A DNA stretch of 64,000 bases from Paludibacterium paludis (GTDB lineage: Bacteria > Pseudomonadota > Gammaproteobacteria > Burkholderiales > Chromobacteriaceae): the NCBI RefSeq assembly GCF_018802605.1, contig NZ_CP069161.1, positions 2,480,001 to 2,544,000 on the forward strand. Direction: 5' to 3'. This document shows, piece after piece, positions 1 through 8,767 of this stretch. Positions within the stretch are counted from its first letter, which is position 1; each line of letters starts with the position of its first letter. A program made the translations under genes and the position numbers. A model generated the notes under the pieces. That model was not told the origin of the DNA, made no database searches, and worked only from the letters and a program-made list of their open reading frames with translations.

Positions 1-300
1 CACCCACTGGCGGGCGACCCCCTCTACGGCAATCCCCGGCAAGCGATGCAGGACGAGGTCGCGGCCGCCGTGAAAGCCCTCGGCCGCCAGGCGCTGCATG
101 CGTTCCGCCTGAGCCTCGTCCATCCCGCGACCGGCGAAACGATGAGCTGGGAAGCGCCCCTGCCCGATGACATGCGCCATCTGCTGGCCATCCTGCGCGG
201 CGAATCCGGCTTCGAACAGGCCATCGAGGACGGGGACGACGACGAGGACGACTGGGACGACGACGATTACGACGTGGAGGTGCACTATGTCCGGCATTGA
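1..300 (+). CDS. rluD: RluD pseudouridine synthase, C-terminal fragment
   Basis: The 5' end is cut off by the window edge. The visible 99 residues open with HPLAGDPLYG, the conserved block near the C-terminus of the RluA/RluD family, followed by the QALHAFRLSLVHPATGE segment typical of RluD. By family knowledge the enzyme makes pseudouridines in helix 69 of 23S rRNA, but the catalytic Asp lies outside the window. The protein ends in a very acidic tail rich in Asp (about residues 78-93 of the fragment), which is not part of the catalytic fold. The stop overlaps the start of the next gene by 14 bases, so the two are probably co-translated. RluC or another RluA member cannot be fully excluded from the tail alone, but the downstream pgeF is the usual RluD neighbour. 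Confidence 0.85.
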   Translation, partial: HPLAGDPLYGNPRQAMQDEVAAAVKALGRQALHAFRLSLVHPATGETMSWEAPLPDDMRHLLAILRGESGFEQAIEDGDDDEDDWDDDDYDVEVHYVRH

Positions 301-1030
301 CGGCTTCGCGGCGGACTGGCCGGCGCCGGCCAACGTGCGCACGCTGATCACCACGCGCCGCGGCGGGGTCAGCGAACCGCCGTTCGACGGCGCGAATTTC
401 GGGCTGCACGTGGGGGACGACCCCGAGGCGGTCCGCCGCAATCGCGAACTGTTGCGCCGCGATCTGCCCGCCGAACCCGCCTGGCTCAACCAGGTGCACG
501 GCACGACGGTCGTCGATGCCGCGCGCGCGCAAGACATGCCCGACGCGGACGCCAGCGTCGCCCGGGCGCCCGGCGCGGTCTGCGTGGTGATGACCGCGGA
601 CTGTCTGCCGGTGCTGTTGTGCGATCGCGAAGGCACCGTGGTGGGCGCCTGCCACGCCGGCTGGCGCGGCCTCGCCAACGGCGCGATCGACGCGACGGTC
701 CGCGAAATGGGCGTGCCGGCCGGCTCGCTGATGGCCTGGCTCGGCCCCGCCATCGGCCCCGATGCGTTCGAAGTCGGCGGCGAGGTGCGCGAAGCATTCA
801 TCGCCACCGATCCCGCCTGCGTCGACGCGTTCGCGCCGATCGGCGACGGCAAGTTCCTCGCCGACATCTACCGGCTCGCCAGGCTGCGCCTCGCGAAGCT
901 CGGGGTCGGCGATGTGTCCGGCGGCGACTTCTGCACGGTGATCGACCGGGCGAGGTTCTTCTCCTACCGGCGCGACCGGCGGACCGGACGCATGGCGAGC
1001 CTGATCTGGCTCGATGGCGCCGGATCCTGA
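287..1030 (+). CDS. pgeF: Purine nucleoside phosphorylase / laccase-domain protein PgeF (YfiH family)
   Basis: A 247-residue protein of the YfiH/LACC1 family, whose members act on purine nucleosides and help keep peptidoglycan composition correct. Visible family blocks are LITTRRGGVSEPPFDGANFG near the N-terminus, WLNQVHGTTV, ADASV...TADCLPVLLCD, and ACHAGWRGLANG. These carry the conserved His and Cys residues that bind zinc in this family (the H of QVHG, the C of ADCLP, the H of CHAGWRG). The chosen start is the ATG at 287, inside the 3' end of rluD; the open frame extends further upstream only as an overlap with rluD. The rluD-pgeF order is common in proteobacteria. Confidence 0.92.
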   Translation: MSGIDGFAADWPAPANVRTLITTRRGGVSEPPFDGANFGLHVGDDPEAVRRNRELLRRDLPAEPAWLNQVHGTTVVDAARAQDMPDADASVARAPGAVCVVMTADCLPVLLCDREGTVVGACHAGWRGLANGAIDATVREMGVPAGSLMAWLGPAIGPDAFEVGGEVREAFIATDPACVDAFAPIGDGKFLADIYRLARLRLAKLGVGDVSGGDFCTVIDRARFFSYRRDRRTGRMASLIWLDGAGS

Positions 1031-1234
1031 CCGCCTGGTAAAAATTCACACAAGGGTGTGGCGTATTCGCCAATGCGTCACACCCGCGTCACACAGCCCG
1101 TCCATACTGCCTTTCCCGCCCGCCCGACCGCGCTCAGCCAAGTCCCGCGAAAATTTCTCTCCGCCTCCGATCCCGATTTGATGCGGCTTTCCGTATTTTT
1201 GCCTTGTGTCAAGACTTGAAGCCTCCCTCTTTCA

Positions 1235-1281
1235 CCACTAGAATTTGCGTCAGCGTGACTGAAATACCGCATATATTGTGT
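1235..1281 (+). promoter_or_regulatory. Candidate NrdR box pair upstream of nrdA
   Basis: Two 16-base sites resemble the NrdR consensus ACACWATATWTWGTGT. The one at 1266-1281 reads ACCGCATATATTGTGT and matches 13 of 16 positions. The one at 1235-1250 reads CCACTAGAATTTGCGT and matches 12 of 16. Their starts are 31 bases apart, about three helical turns, which is the spacing known for paired NrdR boxes. NrdR represses ribonucleotide reductase genes when dATP is high, so the pair fits its place in front of nrdA. In the rest of the gap (1031-1234) I see nothing else I can name. Confidence 0.75.
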
Positions 1282-1324
1282 TTACCCACAGGCCGCGCAC
1301 AGGTTTTCAACAGAATTGTCCACA
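1282..1324 (+). promoter_or_regulatory. Two DnaA-box-like sequences in the nrdA promoter region
   Basis: TTACCCACA at 1282-1290 and TTGTCCACA at 1316-1324 each differ by one base from the DnaA box TTATCCACA and lie in the same orientation, 34 bases apart. The first abuts the downstream NrdR box. In E. coli, DnaA binds upstream of nrdAB and ties dNTP supply to replication initiation, so similar control is plausible here. This is inference from two near-consensus sites. Confidence 0.5.
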
Positions 1325-1398
1325 AGCCCGGATTGCTGCGAAAAAACATCGAACGATGAACGCGGGCTGAAGGCCGATACCACCCAACAGAGGGCAAC

Positions 1399-4242
1399 AT
1401 GCAACTGACCACCTTCGAAGGGCAAACCGCCGCCGAACTCGGACGCGCCGCCGCACCTTCCGCCGATTACAGCCAGTACAAGACCATCCGCCGCAACGGC
1501 TCCGTCGTGCCGTTCGAGCCGGTCAAGATTTCCATCGCCACGACCAAGGCGTTCCTGGCTGTCGTGGGCGGCCAGGGCGCCACCTCGGCCAGCATCCGCG
1601 ACAAGGTTGCCCAGTTGACCGAGATGGTGGTCGGCGCGCTGATGCGCAGAAAACCCGAAGGCGGCGCGATCCATATCGAAGAGATCCAGGACCAGGTCGA
1701 ACTCGCGCTGATGCGCTCGGGCGAGCACGACGTGGCCCGCGCCTACGTGCTCTACCGTGAAGAACGCACCCGCGAGCGCGCCGCGCGCGGCGAAGCGCTC
1801 GCCAACGTGACCATCAACGTGCTGCGCAAGAACGGCGCGCGCCAGCCCCTCGATATGGCCCGGCTGCGCGCAACCATCGAGTCGGCCTGCGCGGGCCTTG
1901 CCGCCACCGACGTGGACGCCATCCTCGGCGAAACCCTGAAGAACATCTATGACGGCGTGCCCGAGGAAGAGGTCAACAAGTCCTCCATTCTCGCCGCGCG
2001 CGCCCTCATCGAGCAGGATCCGGCCTACGATTACGTGACCGCGCGCCTGCTCCTGAACAACATCCGCCTGGAAATCCTCGGCGAAGCGGTCAGCCAGGAA
2101 GAGATGGGTGCCCAGTACGCCGCCTACTTCCCGCAATACATCGCCCGCGGCATCGAGGCCGAGCTCCTTGACGAACGCCTCGGCGAATTCGACCTCGCGC
2201 GTCTTGGCGCCGCGCTCAACGCCGACCGCGACCTGAAGTTCGGCTACCTCGGTCTGCAAACCCTGTACGACCGCTACTTCCTGCATGTCGACGACGTGCG
2301 CATCGAAATGCCCCAGGCCTTCTTCATGCGCGTGGCGATGGGCCTGTCGCTCAACGAAGTGGACCGCGAGACGCGCGCCATCGAGTTCTACAACGTGCTG
2401 TCGACCTTCGACTTCATGTCCTCGACGCCCACCCTGTTCAACTCCGGCACGCGCCGCAGTCAGCTCTCCAGCTGCTACCTGACCACCGTGGGCGACGACC
2501 TGGACGGCATCTACGAAGCCATCAAGGAAAACGCCCTGCTCTCCAAGTTCGCCGGCGGCCTCGGCAACGACTGGACCCCGGTGCGCGCGATGGGTTCTCA
2601 CATCAAGGGCACCAACGGCAAGTCCCAGGGCGTGGTACCGTTCCTGAAAGTGGTCAACGACACCGCCGTGGCGGTGAACCAGGGCGGCAAGCGCAAGGGC
2701 GCGGTGTGCGCCTACCTCGAAACCTGGCACGCCGATATCGAGGAATTCCTGGAACTGCGCAAGAACACCGGCGACGACCGCCGCCGCACCCACGACATGA
2801 ACACCGCGAACTGGATTCCGGACCTGTTCATGAAGCGCGTGATGGAAGGCGCGGACTGGACGCTGCTCTCCCCGTCCGAATGCCCGGATCTGCACGATCT
2901 GTTCGGCGCGGCGTTCGAGAAGCGCTACCGCGAATACGAAGCGATGGCCGAGCGCGGCGAGCTGAAGGTTTTCAAGCGCATTCCCGCCCTCTCCCTGTGG
3001 CGCAAGATGCTCACCATGCTGTTCGAGACCGGCCATCCGTGGATGACGTTCAAGGATCCGTGCAACATCCGCAGCCCGCAGCAGCACATGGGCGTGGTGC
3101 ACAGCTCCAACCTCTGCACCGAGATCACGCTCAACACCAATGACGACGAGATCGCCGTGTGCAACCTGGGTTCGGTCAACCTCGCCAACCACATGAAGGA
3201 CGGCAAGCTCGATGGCGAAAAGATCGGCCGCACGGTGCGCACCGCGATGCGCATGCTCGACAACGTGATCGACATCAACTTCTATCCGGTGAAGAAGGCG
3301 CGCAACGCCAACCTGAAACACCGCCCGGTGGGCATGGGCATCATGGGCTTCCAGGACTGCCTGCACATCCAGCGCATTCCGTACGGCTCCGACGCCGCCG
3401 TCGAGTTCGCCGACGAGTCGATGGAGCTCGTGGCCTATCACGCCTACTGGGCGTCGACGGAGCTCGCCGCCGAGCGCGGCCGCTACCCGTCCTACAAGGG
3501 CAGCCTGTGGGATCGCGGCATCCTGCCGCATGACAGCCTGAACCTCCTGGCGGCCGAGCGCGGCGGTTATCTCGAGATCGACCGCACCGAGCGCCTGGAC
3601 TGGAACGCGCTGCGCGAACGCATCCGCGAGCACGGCATGCGCAACTCGAACTGCCTGGCCATCGCCCCGACCGCGACCATCGCCAACATCATCGGCGTGT
3701 CGGCGTCCATCGAGCCGACGTTCCAGAACCTGTTCGTGAAGTCCAACCTGTCCGGCGAGTTCACCGTCACCAACGAGTACCTGGTGCGCGACCTGAAGAA
3801 ACTCGGCCTGTGGGACGAAGTGATGGTCGGCGACCTGAAGTACTTCGACGGCAGCCTTGGCCGCATCGACCGCATTCCGGCGGAGCTGAAGAGCATCTAC
3901 GCGACCGCGTTCGAAGTGGATCCGAAATGGCTCGTCGAAGCCGGCGCGCGCCGCCAGAAGTGGATCGACCAGGCCCAGTCGCTGAACCTCTACATGGCGG
4001 GCGCCTCGGGCAAGAAACTGGACGAGCTTTACAAGTTCGCCTGGACGCGCGGTCTGAAGACCACCTACTACCTGCGCACCCTGGCGGCGTCGAACGCCGA
4101 GAAGTCGACCGGCCGCGGCGGCGAACTCAACGCGGTGCCGGTGACGGGCGGCTACGCGGAAGCCCGCGCCGAGGAAATGCTGCCGGCGACCGACGCGAAG
4201 TTCTGCTCGATCGACAACCCGGATTGCGAGTCCTGCCAGTAA
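1399..4242 (+). CDS. nrdA: Ribonucleoside-diphosphate reductase class Ia, alpha subunit
   Basis: A 947-residue catalytic subunit that reduces ribonucleoside diphosphates to deoxyribonucleotides in the cytoplasm together with NrdB. The N-terminus has two ATP-cone domains in tandem: about residues 27-125, starting [15 protein letters not shown], and about 135-225, starting [16 protein letters not shown]. The second is the one nearest the barrel. Catalytic residues are recognisable: C359 in SSCYLTT and C588 in AVCNLGS form the active-site redox pair, C573 in NLCTEI is the thiyl-radical cysteine, and the C-terminal CESCQ (C943 and C946) is the shuttle pair. The length and double cone match the Pseudomonas aeruginosa type rather than E. 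coli NrdA. The ATG at 1399 follows AGAGGGCAAC. It is the first gene of the nrdA-small ORF-nrdB operon. Confidence 0.97.
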   Translation: MQLTTFEGQTAAELGRAAAPSADYSQYKTIRRNGSVVPFEPVKISIATTKAFLAVVGGQGATSASIRDKVAQLTEMVVGALMRRKPEGGAIHIEEIQDQVELALMRSGEHDVARAYVLYREERTRERAARGEALANVTINVLRKNGARQPLDMARLRATIESACAGLAATDVDAILGETLKNIYDGVPEEEVNKSSILAARALIEQDPAYDYVTARLLLNNIRLEILGEAVSQEEMGAQYAAYFPQYIARGIEAELLDERLGEFDLARLGAALNADRDLKFGYLGLQTLYDRYFLHVDDVRIEMPQAFFMRVAMGLSLNEVDRETRAIEFYNVLSTFDFMSSTPTLFNSGTRRSQLSSCYLTTVGDDLDGIYEAIKENALLSKFAGGLGNDWTPVRAMGSHIKGTNGKSQGVVPFLKVVNDTAVAVNQGGKRKGAVCAYLETWHADIEEFLELRKNTGDDRRRTHDMNTANWIPDLFMKRVMEGADWTLLSPSECPDLHDLFGAAFEKRYREYEAMAERGELKVFKRIPALSLWRKMLTMLFETGHPWMTFKDPCNIRSPQQHMGVVHSSNLCTEITLNTNDDEIAVCNLGSVNLANHMKDGKLDGEKIGRTVRTAMRMLDNVIDINFYPVKKARNANLKHRPVGMGIMGFQDCLHIQRIPYGSDAAVEFADESMELVAYHAYWASTELAAERGRYPSYKGSLWDRGILPHDSLNLLAAERGGYLEIDRTERLDWNALRERIREHGMRNSNCLAIAPTATIANIIGVSASIEPTFQNLFVKSNLSGEFTVTNEYLVRDLKKLGLWDEVMVGDLKYFDGSLGRIDRIPAELKSIYATAFEVDPKWLVEAGARRQKWIDQAQSLNLYMAGASGKKLDELYKFAWTRGLKTTYYLRTLAASNAEKSTGRGGELNAVPVTGGYAEARAEEMLPATDAKFCSIDNPDCESCQ

Positions 4243-4254
4243 CCTCCCATCTTC

Positions 4255-4278
4255 AAACCGGTCCGTACGGGCCGGTTT
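4255..4278 (+). other. Hairpin just after nrdA
   Basis: AAACCGG at 4255-4261 pairs with CCGGTTT at 4272-4278 around a ten-base loop. No T-run follows, so this is not a standard terminator. It sits 12 bases after the nrdA stop and ahead of the next ORF, where it could protect the nrdA message or tune downstream expression. Confidence 0.5.
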
Positions 4279-4313
4279 CGGGATGGCGGGATACGCCCAA
4301 CCCTGCAAGGGAC

Positions 4314-4535
4314 ATGATCATGAGCGCAACGCTTTATACTTCGCTGGGAATCGGAAACGACGGTGCGGCGCGCACCCTCGCCGACCGCACCGTGGTGGTC
4401 AATGTGGCCACCCGCGGCCTGACCGGCCAACCCGACGACGCGACCGGCACGATCGCCGTCGCCCAATCCCCCGGCGGCAATCCGCTCGGTACCGAGCTGT
4501 GCGCGGTGCCGCAGGCCATCGCCCTGCCCAACTGA
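4314..4535 (+). CDS. Small hypothetical protein between nrdA and nrdB
   Basis: A 73-residue ORF in the gap between nrdA and nrdB, preceded by CAAGGGAC, a fair ribosome-binding site. A second in-frame ATG at 4320 would give 71 residues. I do not recognise the family. The sequence has no membrane segment and no cysteine motif (one Cys), and is rich in Ala, Thr, Gly and Asn with blocks such as [17 protein letters not shown] and [12 protein letters not shown]. The reading frame uses the same GC-rich codon style as its neighbours, which supports a translated gene. Position suggests co-expression with the reductase, but function is unknown. Confidence 0.6.
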   Translation: MIMSATLYTSLGIGNDGAARTLADRTVVVNVATRGLTGQPDDATGTIAVAQSPGGNPLGTELCAVPQAIALPN

Positions 4536-4600
4536 ACCACCCTCACCGATTGAAGCGGCCCGACGTGGCCGGACCAACAGAACAAATCAAGGAAACCGTG

Positions 4601-5686
4601 ATGCTGAATTTCGAAGAACCGTCGGCAAAACAGCCGGCCGCCGGCACCAACTCGATGGATATCCACGGCACCCACCGGGTGAACGTGGTCGACAAGCGCG
4701 TCATCAATGGCACCACCGACGTCAACCAGCTCGTTCCGTTCAAGCACAAGTGGGCTTGGGAAAAGTACCTCGCCCAATGCGCGAACCACTGGATGCCGCA
4801 GGAAGTGAACATGCAGCGCGACATCGAGCAATGGAAAACCGGGCAGCTGAGCGAAGACGAGATGCGCATCGTCAAGCGCAACCTGGGGTTTTTCGTGACG
4901 GCGGACAGCCTCGCGGCCAACAACATCGTGCTCGGCACCTACCGTCAGATCACCTCCCCCGAATGCCGCCAGTTCCTGCTGCGCCAGGCCTTCGACGAAG
5001 CGATCCACACCCACGCCTACCAGTACATCGTCGAGAGCCTGGGCCTCGATGAAGGCGAAGTGTTCAACGCCTACCACGAAATCAAGTCGATCCGCGACAA
5101 GGACGAATTCCTGATCCCGTTCATCGATGTGCTGACCGACCCGAGCTTCAAGACCGGCACCCTGGAAAACGACCAGAAACTGCTGCGCTCCCTGATCGTG
5201 TTCGCCTGCATCATGGAAGGCCTGTTCTTCTACGTCGGCTTCGTGCAGATCCTGGCCCTCGGCCGCCAGAACAAGATGACCGGCGCCGCCGAACAGTACC
5301 AGTACATCCTGCGCGACGAGTCGATGCACTGCAACTTCGGCATCGACCTGATCAACACCGTGAAAATGGAAAACCCGCAACTGTGGACCGAGAGCTTCAA
5401 GGCCGACATCACCCAGCTGTTCAAGGTGGCGGTCGAACTCGAGTACGCCTACGCCGAGGACACCATGCCGCGCGGCGTGCTGGGCCTGAACGCCAGCATG
5501 TTCAAGGAGTACCTGCGCTTCATCGCCAACCGCCGCATGCAGCAGATCGGCCTCGAACCGCTCTTCCCGGGCGTGACCAACCCCTTCCCGTGGATGAGCG
5601 AGATGATCGACCTGAAGAAGGAAAAGAACTTCTTCGAGACCCGGGTCACCGAATACCAGACCGGCGGTGCGCTGAGCTGGGACTAA
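4601..5686 (+). CDS. nrdB: Ribonucleoside-diphosphate reductase class Ia, beta subunit
   Basis: A 361-residue radical-generating subunit of class Ia reductase. The di-iron ligands can be read directly: D102 in TADSLA, E133 and H136 in DEAIHTH, E206 in MEGLFF, and E240 and H243 in DESMHCN. The tyrosyl-radical residue is Y140, in HTHAYQY, at the place of E. coli Y122. The retained tyrosine argues for a normal class Ia enzyme rather than a Tyr-less class Ic type. The start at 4601 follows AATCAAGGAAACCGTG; the open frame extends upstream only as noise overlapping the small ORF. It is the last gene of the operon, with hairpins and a terminator 100 bases downstream. Confidence 0.97.
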   Translation: MLNFEEPSAKQPAAGTNSMDIHGTHRVNVVDKRVINGTTDVNQLVPFKHKWAWEKYLAQCANHWMPQEVNMQRDIEQWKTGQLSEDEMRIVKRNLGFFVTADSLAANNIVLGTYRQITSPECRQFLLRQAFDEAIHTHAYQYIVESLGLDEGEVFNAYHEIKSIRDKDEFLIPFIDVLTDPSFKTGTLENDQKLLRSLIVFACIMEGLFFYVGFVQILALGRQNKMTGAAEQYQYILRDESMHCNFGIDLINTVKMENPQLWTESFKADITQLFKVAVELEYAYAEDTMPRGVLGLNASMFKEYLRFIANRRMQQIGLEPLFPGVTNPFPWMSEMIDLKKEKNFFETRVTEYQTGGALSWD

Positions 5687-5701
5687 GAGGTGTTGTCAGA
5701 A

Positions 5702-5773
5702 ATCGGAAAGGTTGAAATTTTGTAGTCAAAGTTTGCAATTTCCGATAGCCAAAGCATGAAATCTTGCTTTGGC
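5702..5773 (+). repeat. Two consecutive inverted repeats after nrdB
   Basis: ATCGGAAA at 5702-5709 is matched by TTTCCGAT at 5739-5746 (perfect 8-base arms, 29-base loop). GCCAAAGCA at 5748-5756 is matched by TGCTTTGGC at 5765-5773 (perfect 9-base arms, 8-base loop). Together with the terminator that follows they make three stem-loops in about 105 bases, at the border where base composition drops toward AT. They may stabilise the nrdB transcript end or be the remains of a small mobile element; the sequence alone does not decide. Confidence 0.55.
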
Positions 5774-5781
5774 CAAAGAAA

Positions 5782-5807
5782 AGGCCCTGTTATTACAGGG
5801 CCTTTTT
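5782..5807 (+). terminator. Rho-independent terminator of the nrdAB operon
   Basis: AGGCCCTG, a six-base TTATTA loop, CAGGGCCT and then a run of T form a textbook intrinsic terminator. An A-run precedes the stem, so it could also work for minus-strand transcripts, including the acetyltransferase gene that converges on it. Confidence 0.9.
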
Positions 5808-5911
5808 CATAGCGTGATCGGTAGTATCAAAAATTGGAGTGAGTTCTCACCGAAACATTGGCATGTATCCGCCTCCGCCCCTTCCCGATTATCCACATCG
5901 CCGTGGCACGC

Positions 5912-6481
5912 TCAATCGGGGTCAGAAGCCAGGTGCGAGAACATTTTGAAATTGCCCGGCACGCCGCGAACCATGCGATAAGCACGTAATAACCCTTCAT
6001 ATTGATACCCGCACCTCTGAAGCACGCTCTCCGAGCGTGCATTCGTTTCCAGTGTCGTACCTTGAATGCGCAGAAAACCACGTGTGCGGTGCGCCCATGC
6101 CGTTACTGTACGACACACCTCGGTACCGATGCCTCGACCCCAATACTGAGGAGCGAGATCGTAGGTGATCTCGGCACTTCTGTTCACGTCAGAGATGGTA
6201 TGAAAACCAATGACACCAACCAGTCGACCTATTTTACGATCCACGATAGCCAACCGAATAGGCGACGTGGGTGTGAAAAGCTTAGCGGAATCGACGAAAG
6301 GCTCCAGGTCTTTCTCCGATTGAAGATTCCAACTCGTAAATTCGTTCACCTCCGGCATGCGCAAATATGCATACCAATCAGCCACATCTTCTAGCGCCAA
6401 TTGTCGCAGGTAAAATCCATTCAAATTCAGCTCTGGCGGCAAATCTACAATTACACTAGCCTCCCATTCATTCAATTCCAC
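5912..6481 (-). CDS. GNAT-family N-acetyltransferase (RimJ/RimL-like)
   Basis: A 189-residue protein with the fold signature of RimJ/RimL-type acetyltransferases. An N-terminal substrate half (GFYLRQLALEDVADWYAYL) is followed by RLVGVIGFHTISDVNRSAEITYDLAPQYWGRGIGTE. The QYWGRGIG loop is the acetyl-CoA pyrophosphate-binding motif, and the block with LETNARSESVLQRCGYQYEG is the conserved N-x-x-S-x-x-x-L-x-x-x-G-(F/Y) end. Substrate cannot be told; relatives acetylate protein N-termini or small amines. It converges on the nrdAB terminator. Its codons are visibly more AT-rich than those of nrdAB, suggesting it was acquired together with the next gene. Confidence 0.85.
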   Translation of the reverse strand: MELNEWEASVIVDLPPELNLNGFYLRQLALEDVADWYAYLRMPEVNEFTSWNLQSEKDLEPFVDSAKLFTPTSPIRLAIVDRKIGRLVGVIGFHTISDVNRSAEITYDLAPQYWGRGIGTEVCRTVTAWAHRTRGFLRIQGTTLETNARSESVLQRCGYQYEGLLRAYRMVRGVPGNFKMFSHLASDPD

Positions 6482-6799
6482 TAGAACTTGAATATCTCCC
6501 CAGCTTGACGAGTTCAGGGTTGGCTTTGGTGCATTTGGTACGAGTGCGTTTCAGTTCGGTCATTACGGCGCCTTCGATACAGTAGTGTGCGGCCAAATGC
6601 CCATTCACACAAAATTATGTACACCTTCCCGTGCACAGTGGCTGTAACGTAAATCCGCTTGAAAAAAGGGGGAACCTCCCTCTGTTCAGGATTTATGCAA
6701 CAGTGCCCAACAATAACAAACATTCAGATAAAATATTGTGCTATTTTAAATGAAAAAATATTTACTTCTTTTTAGCCACCACATCGCCACGAACAATCC
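6482..6799. other. AT-richer intergenic stretch
   Basis: This 318-base gap lies between the starts of two divergent genes. It is clearly AT-richer than the window average, notably at 6720-6780, so it probably holds both promoters. I found no convincing operator, RNA gene or intact ORF in it. Confidence 0.5.
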
Positions 6800-8767
6800 A
6801 TGCTCAAACGCATCCTCTCCGCTTTGGGCGGCAAAAATTCTCCCTCTACCGTTAGAGGACCTATTTCCCCAACTGAGGAGGCAAATAACGAGCCCATTAC
6901 GGTCTATGATGCCTACGGCCGAGAGCTCAAGATCACGCGCAGCGAGTGGCGTGACAAAGTTTTCCTGCCGAACCTGCAACAGAAGTGGAATGACGCAGCC
7001 GAGATTTACAACCTGATTATCTCTGGTATTAACGATGGCTTCGCAACAGACCTGCTGGCTGCAACTGAGCGCTTGCTGGAGATTGACGGCATTCCCGAGC
7101 GCAGCCACTCGGTCCGTGGCATCGTGTTAATGAAAAACGGTCTGCTTGACGAAGCAGAAGACGTGTTACGCAAAGGAATCACGAAAGCTGGCGCAACCGC
7201 TACTCTCCTGACCAATCTGGCCAAGGTGTTTGCTGAACGAGGAAATCAGCCCCGCGCCGACGAAATCCTCTGGCAAGCGGTACAAACCGATCCAAATATG
7301 GATAATGGCCTGCTCTGGTGGGCCGCCATCCAACGGGAGCGCGGTGGCGAAGCCGGTTATTTGCAGGCTCTGCATACAGCAGCAGCACTGCCCGGCAGCT
7401 GGCGCGCAAAGCTATGGCTGGCCCGCCATCATTTAGAACACAAGGCGATCGAAGCCGCCCGTACTCTGTACACCGAAGTGCTTGCTGCTGGCTTATACGA
7501 CAGCGGTACACTAACGATGATCTCCGGTGACTTGGGCAATAATGGCCAAGTTCCCCTGATCTTGGAGCTGATCGGCCCGATCTACAATGAGCACCAACAT
7601 GACCCGGTGACAGGCCTTAACCTGTTGAAAGCCTATCATCAGCTCGGCAAGGTCGATGAGGGCGAAGCTCTACTTTCTCGCATGTACGCGCTGGGCTTGG
7701 CACCTTTCAAGCAGTATCTCGATCAATGCGCTCAAGCCTTCCAGGAAATGCGCAAGGAAGCTGAACAAGACAAGCCGTTTGATCCGGATAGTCTGAAAGT
7801 TGCCACCCTTGCCCTGAATCAGCCAATATGGCATTACGGCCTGCGCAATGCGGACTGGCTCTTCGCGCAGAAACCTGAAGATGCCCCAAGAATAGGCTTC
7901 TTCGCTTTTTCAAAAATCATGGACGGACACGAACGCGCCGAATCTCAACGGGAAGACGATCTTGGACGTCTCACGCGTGCCATTCCGCTCTATCTGGCTG
8001 AGGCTGCGCACTACTGGAGCGACTACGCCAGCAGCTTCTTCATCCAGATCGTTGAAGACGGTGGCCCGGTTGTATCGGGCGATGAAATCGATGGCAATGC
8101 GCTCTTCGATATAGCCCCGCCCGAGATGAAGTACTTCGTAACGGGAAAAATTGGTAGTTCCGGTGAGGGCGATGCCACTGAGTGGCAGATTTCCCTGAGC
8201 CTCTGGGACTGTGGTACCCGTGCCAAGCAAGCCAGCGAAAGTGGTAAGGCAATTCAGGCGGAACTCGGAGCCATGATACTCGTGCTGGAGAAGCGCCTGC
8301 TAGCCCGTATCGGCCTTAAGCGTGCGCAAGCATTGGATACCTTCTATCAGCACCCCAATGCCGAAGTTATGCCGGTATATCTGACCGAGCTTGGGCAGGC
8401 TTTTATTCTGATGCTTTTAGCTAGCAAACACATATCCAAGTCCGTTTTGTGGGGCGAGCGTTCCATGCTCGACTGGCCTCTCAATATGGCGCTTCATTGG
8501 CCGACGGTAGAAACACCAAAGCTAATGTATTTGTCCGGATTGGGCAAAGCGTTTGATTACAAATCCGACGTCCTTGCCGAGTACAAGGAACGCAGCCTGC
8601 AGCTGCTACGTGAAGCAGGGCAGTCGAATAGCCCCACAGCACGCCTCGCGCCACTGGTATGGAAAATATTCGGCATGTCGGATGAGCTCAACGCGCACAT
8701 GGAGGCTCAGCCAACGAATGTCGCCTCAACATATCAGGCGTGGCTGCAAAGAATTTCAGAGGGGTAA
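6800..8767 (+). CDS. Large repeat protein (TPR-like), long paralogue
   Basis: A 655-residue cytoplasmic protein without signal peptide or membrane segment. Residues about 28-60 hold the block VYDAYGRELKITRSEWRDK. From about 65 to 330 helical repeats of tetratricopeptide style follow (ERSHSVRGIVLMKNGLLDEAEDVLRKG, TLLTNLAKVFAERGNQPRADEILWQAV, WRAKLWLARHHLEHKAIEAARTLY). Residues 335-655 form a second part of unknown fold with many Trp and acidic residues. The N-terminal half is clearly homologous to the protein at 53757-54731, which shares MLKR at the start, ITR-x-EWRDK and AALPG-x-WRA. The gene is AT-richer than the rest of the window. Function is unknown; the repeats suggest protein-protein contacts. 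The ATG at 6800 is chosen because it aligns with the paralogue's start. Confidence 0.75.
   Translation: MLKRILSALGGKNSPSTVRGPISPTEEANNEPITVYDAYGRELKITRSEWRDKVFLPNLQQKWNDAAEIYNLIISGINDGFATDLLAATERLLEIDGIPERSHSVRGIVLMKNGLLDEAEDVLRKGITKAGATATLLTNLAKVFAERGNQPRADEILWQAVQTDPNMDNGLLWWAAIQRERGGEAGYLQALHTAAALPGSWRAKLWLARHHLEHKAIEAARTLYTEVLAAGLYDSGTLTMISGDLGNNGQVPLILELIGPIYNEHQHDPVTGLNLLKAYHQLGKVDEGEALLSRMYALGLAPFKQYLDQCAQAFQEMRKEAEQDKPFDPDSLKVATLALNQPIWHYGLRNADWLFAQKPEDAPRIGFFAFSKIMDGHERAESQREDDLGRLTRAIPLYLAEAAHYWSDYASSFFIQIVEDGGPVVSGDEIDGNALFDIAPPEMKYFVTGKIGSSGEGDATEWQISLSLWDCGTRAKQASESGKAIQAELGAMILVLEKRLLARIGLKRAQALDTFYQHPNAEVMPVYLTELGQAFILMLLASKHISKSVLWGERSMLDWPLNMALHWPTVETPKLMYLSGLGKAFDYKSDVLAEYKERSLQLLREAGQSNSPTARLAPLVWKIFGMSDELNAHMEAQPTNVASTYQAWLQRISEG

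Noticed and set aside
4255..4278. Hairpin after nrdA as a terminator
   Set aside because: No T-run follows and nrdB continues the operon; kept only as a hairpin of unknown role.
1282..4308. A 1008-codon open frame on the minus strand opposite nrdA
   Set aside because: It is fully covered by nrdA, whose motifs are unambiguous. The frame is open because GC-rich codons rarely give stops on the opposite strand; its protein is repetitive in Val, His, Arg and Gly with no recognisable domain.
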